Assembly (NCBI GenBank): GCA_964358485.1
Contig: CAYHPY010000017.1
Span: 1 to 54,493 of the forward strand
DNA length: 54,493 nucleotides
Direction: 5' to 3'
From: CAYHPY01 sp964358485
Lineage (GTDB): Bacteria > Elusimicrobiota > Elusimicrobia > UBA1565 > UBA9628
The notes beneath the pieces were generated by a model that did not search any database, was not told the DNA's origin, and saw nothing but the letters and a program-made list of their open reading frames with translations. This document shows positions 53,779 through 54,493 of this stretch, piece by piece. Each line of letters opens with the position of its first letter. Position 1 is the first letter of the stretch. The translations under genes were made by a program, and so were the position numbers.

Positions 53779-54493
53779 GTCTTTCGAGGAAACAGCGGAG
53801 GGCCTTTTTGAATCCGGTCGCCGTTGGGGCCGTGGAGGACTTCCTCCGGGGTCAGCGGCATGGGAAATTGGCGGACGCCGAGTTGGGCCTGCATGGCCGC
53901 GGCCGTCCGGGGCATGAAGGGCTCGATCCAGCCCGCGATGATCCTCAGCGACCAGACCAGGTCGAAGAGGATCGGCTTGACCTTGTCCGGGTCGGTTTTA
54001 AACAGCTTCCAGGGGGCCGTGGCGTTGACATGCTCGTTGAGCAGGCGCACGCAGCTCCAGATGATTTCGAGGGCCTCGGAGAAGGCCAAGCGTTCCATGG
54101 CCGCGGCGATTTCCGGAGATCTCTTCGCGATCTGGGAGGTCTTGAAATCCTCCTCCAGGGCCGGCCGCTTGGGAAGGTTTCCTTGGATGTATTTATCCAC
54201 CATCTCCAGGACCCGGCTCAGGAGATTGCCCAGGTCGTTGGCCAATTCGGCGTTGTAGCGCTTGCGCAAGGCCTCAATGGAGAAATCCCCATCGTTGCCG
54301 AACGGGACCTCCCGCATCAGGAAATAGCGGAACGCGTCCACCCCGAACTCGCGGGTCACCTCCCGGGGGTCGATGAAGTTGCCGAGGGACTTGGACATCT
54401 TCTTGCCGGAGACGGTCCACCAGCCGTGGGCGAAGACCAGGGCGGGGGGTTCCACGCCCAAGGCCATGAGCATGGCGGGCCAGATCACGGCGT
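53775..54493 (-). CDS. metG: Methionyl-tRNA synthetase, C-terminal part (truncated by the window)
   Basis: The frame runs off the right edge, so only the last 239 codons are seen. The KMSKS loop (GKKMSKSLGNFIDP) comes early, with the preceding VFAHGWWTVSG and WPAMLMAL typical of MetRS. The anticodon-binding helical domain follows: RYFLMREVPFGNDGDFS, NLLSRVLEMVDKY, and NEHVNATAPWKLFK. It ends soon after this domain (FPMPLTPEEVLHGPNGDRIQKGPPLFPR), without the C-terminal EMAP-like tRNA-binding domain of longer forms. Its stop overlaps the LssY_C-like TTG, so that gene is probably cotranscribed. Confidence 0.95.
   Translation of the reverse strand, partial: AVIWPAMLMALGVEPPALVFAHGWWTVSGKKMSKSLGNFIDPREVTREFGVDAFRYFLMREVPFGNDGDFSIEALRKRYNAELANDLGNLLSRVLEMVDKYIQGNLPKRPALEEDFKTSQIAKRSPEIAAAMERLAFSEALEIIWSCVRLLNEHVNATAPWKLFKTDPDKVKPILFDLVWSLRIIAGWIEPFMPRTAAAMQAQLGVRQFPMPLTPEEVLHGPNGDRIQKGPPLFPRKT

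Noticed and set aside
1..54493. CRISPR array, rRNA, prophage or transposase
   Set aside because: No regularly spaced direct repeats, rRNA signatures, phage structural genes or DDE/HuH transposase motifs were seen on either strand.

Overview
The window looks like a chromosomal segment of a GC-rich, Gram-negative, pilus-bearing bacterium. My best guess is a high-GC member of the Elusimicrobiota or a related uncultured phylum. The grounds are an LptE-type LPS lipoprotein, type IV pilus ATPases, secreted proteins with long low-complexity leaders and a lone pseudopilin-like protein. No rRNA, prophage, transposase or CRISPR array is visible, and the only RNA gene is a tRNA-Leu. The phylum is an inference.

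Layout. 1-1452: the end of an unknown gene, a DUF4279 protein, and an XRE regulator divergent from a receiver-only response regulator across a palindromic operator. 1535-3195 (-): tatD-tcdA. 3296-4276: an exported coiled-coil protein. 4424-7138 (-): a tightly overlapped operon of a ceramidase-like membrane hydrolase, a class III cyclase, anmK and ogt, with a good promoter at 7148-7176. 7190-8228 (-): DUF4920 and PepSY-type membrane proteins. 8362-12268: envelope proteins (HlyIII/PAQR, pseudopilin-like, HEAT-repeat, zinc-ribbon). 12308-18703: comEC-nadK-recN-gltX-dksA. 18791-25301: a proline-rich membrane protein, then pilB, pilT and pilC. 25472-26776 (-): a shortened uvrC. 26854-27159: rpsT. 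27167-36306 (-): a seven-gene run, glgC-GH57-phoH-ybeY-leuS-lptE-holA. 36620-37594: an HNH endonuclease. 37625-42112 (-): VCBS protein, response regulator, chelatase-like, thyX, adaptor-like. 42147-45216: an unknown-DDAH-unknown operon. 45328-51346: secreted and small proteins (Lys-rich peptide, subtilase, cNMP-binding, C39-like, YtcJ amidohydrolase, YtxH). 51473-53135: tRNA-Leu, psd and pssA (phosphatidylethanolamine synthesis). 53050-54493 (-): LssY_C-like protein and the end of metG.

Three non-coding signals stand out. First, a colinear 70-nt structured element occurs twice, once in the pilT leader ending at the ribosome binding site and once merging into an intrinsic terminator before tRNA-Leu. 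Its mutually exclusive pairings look like a cis-regulatory RNA switch. Second, many genes have a -35 box exactly 17 bp from a -10 box that lies only 6-9 bp before the start codon, implying widespread leaderless mRNAs. Third, comEC and the HNH endonuclease share a near-identical ECF-type promoter that also lacks room for a leader, suggesting a DNA-uptake/DNA-processing regulon. Palindromic repeats at 25299-25360 and elsewhere resemble REP-type elements, and one abuts the truncated end of uvrC.
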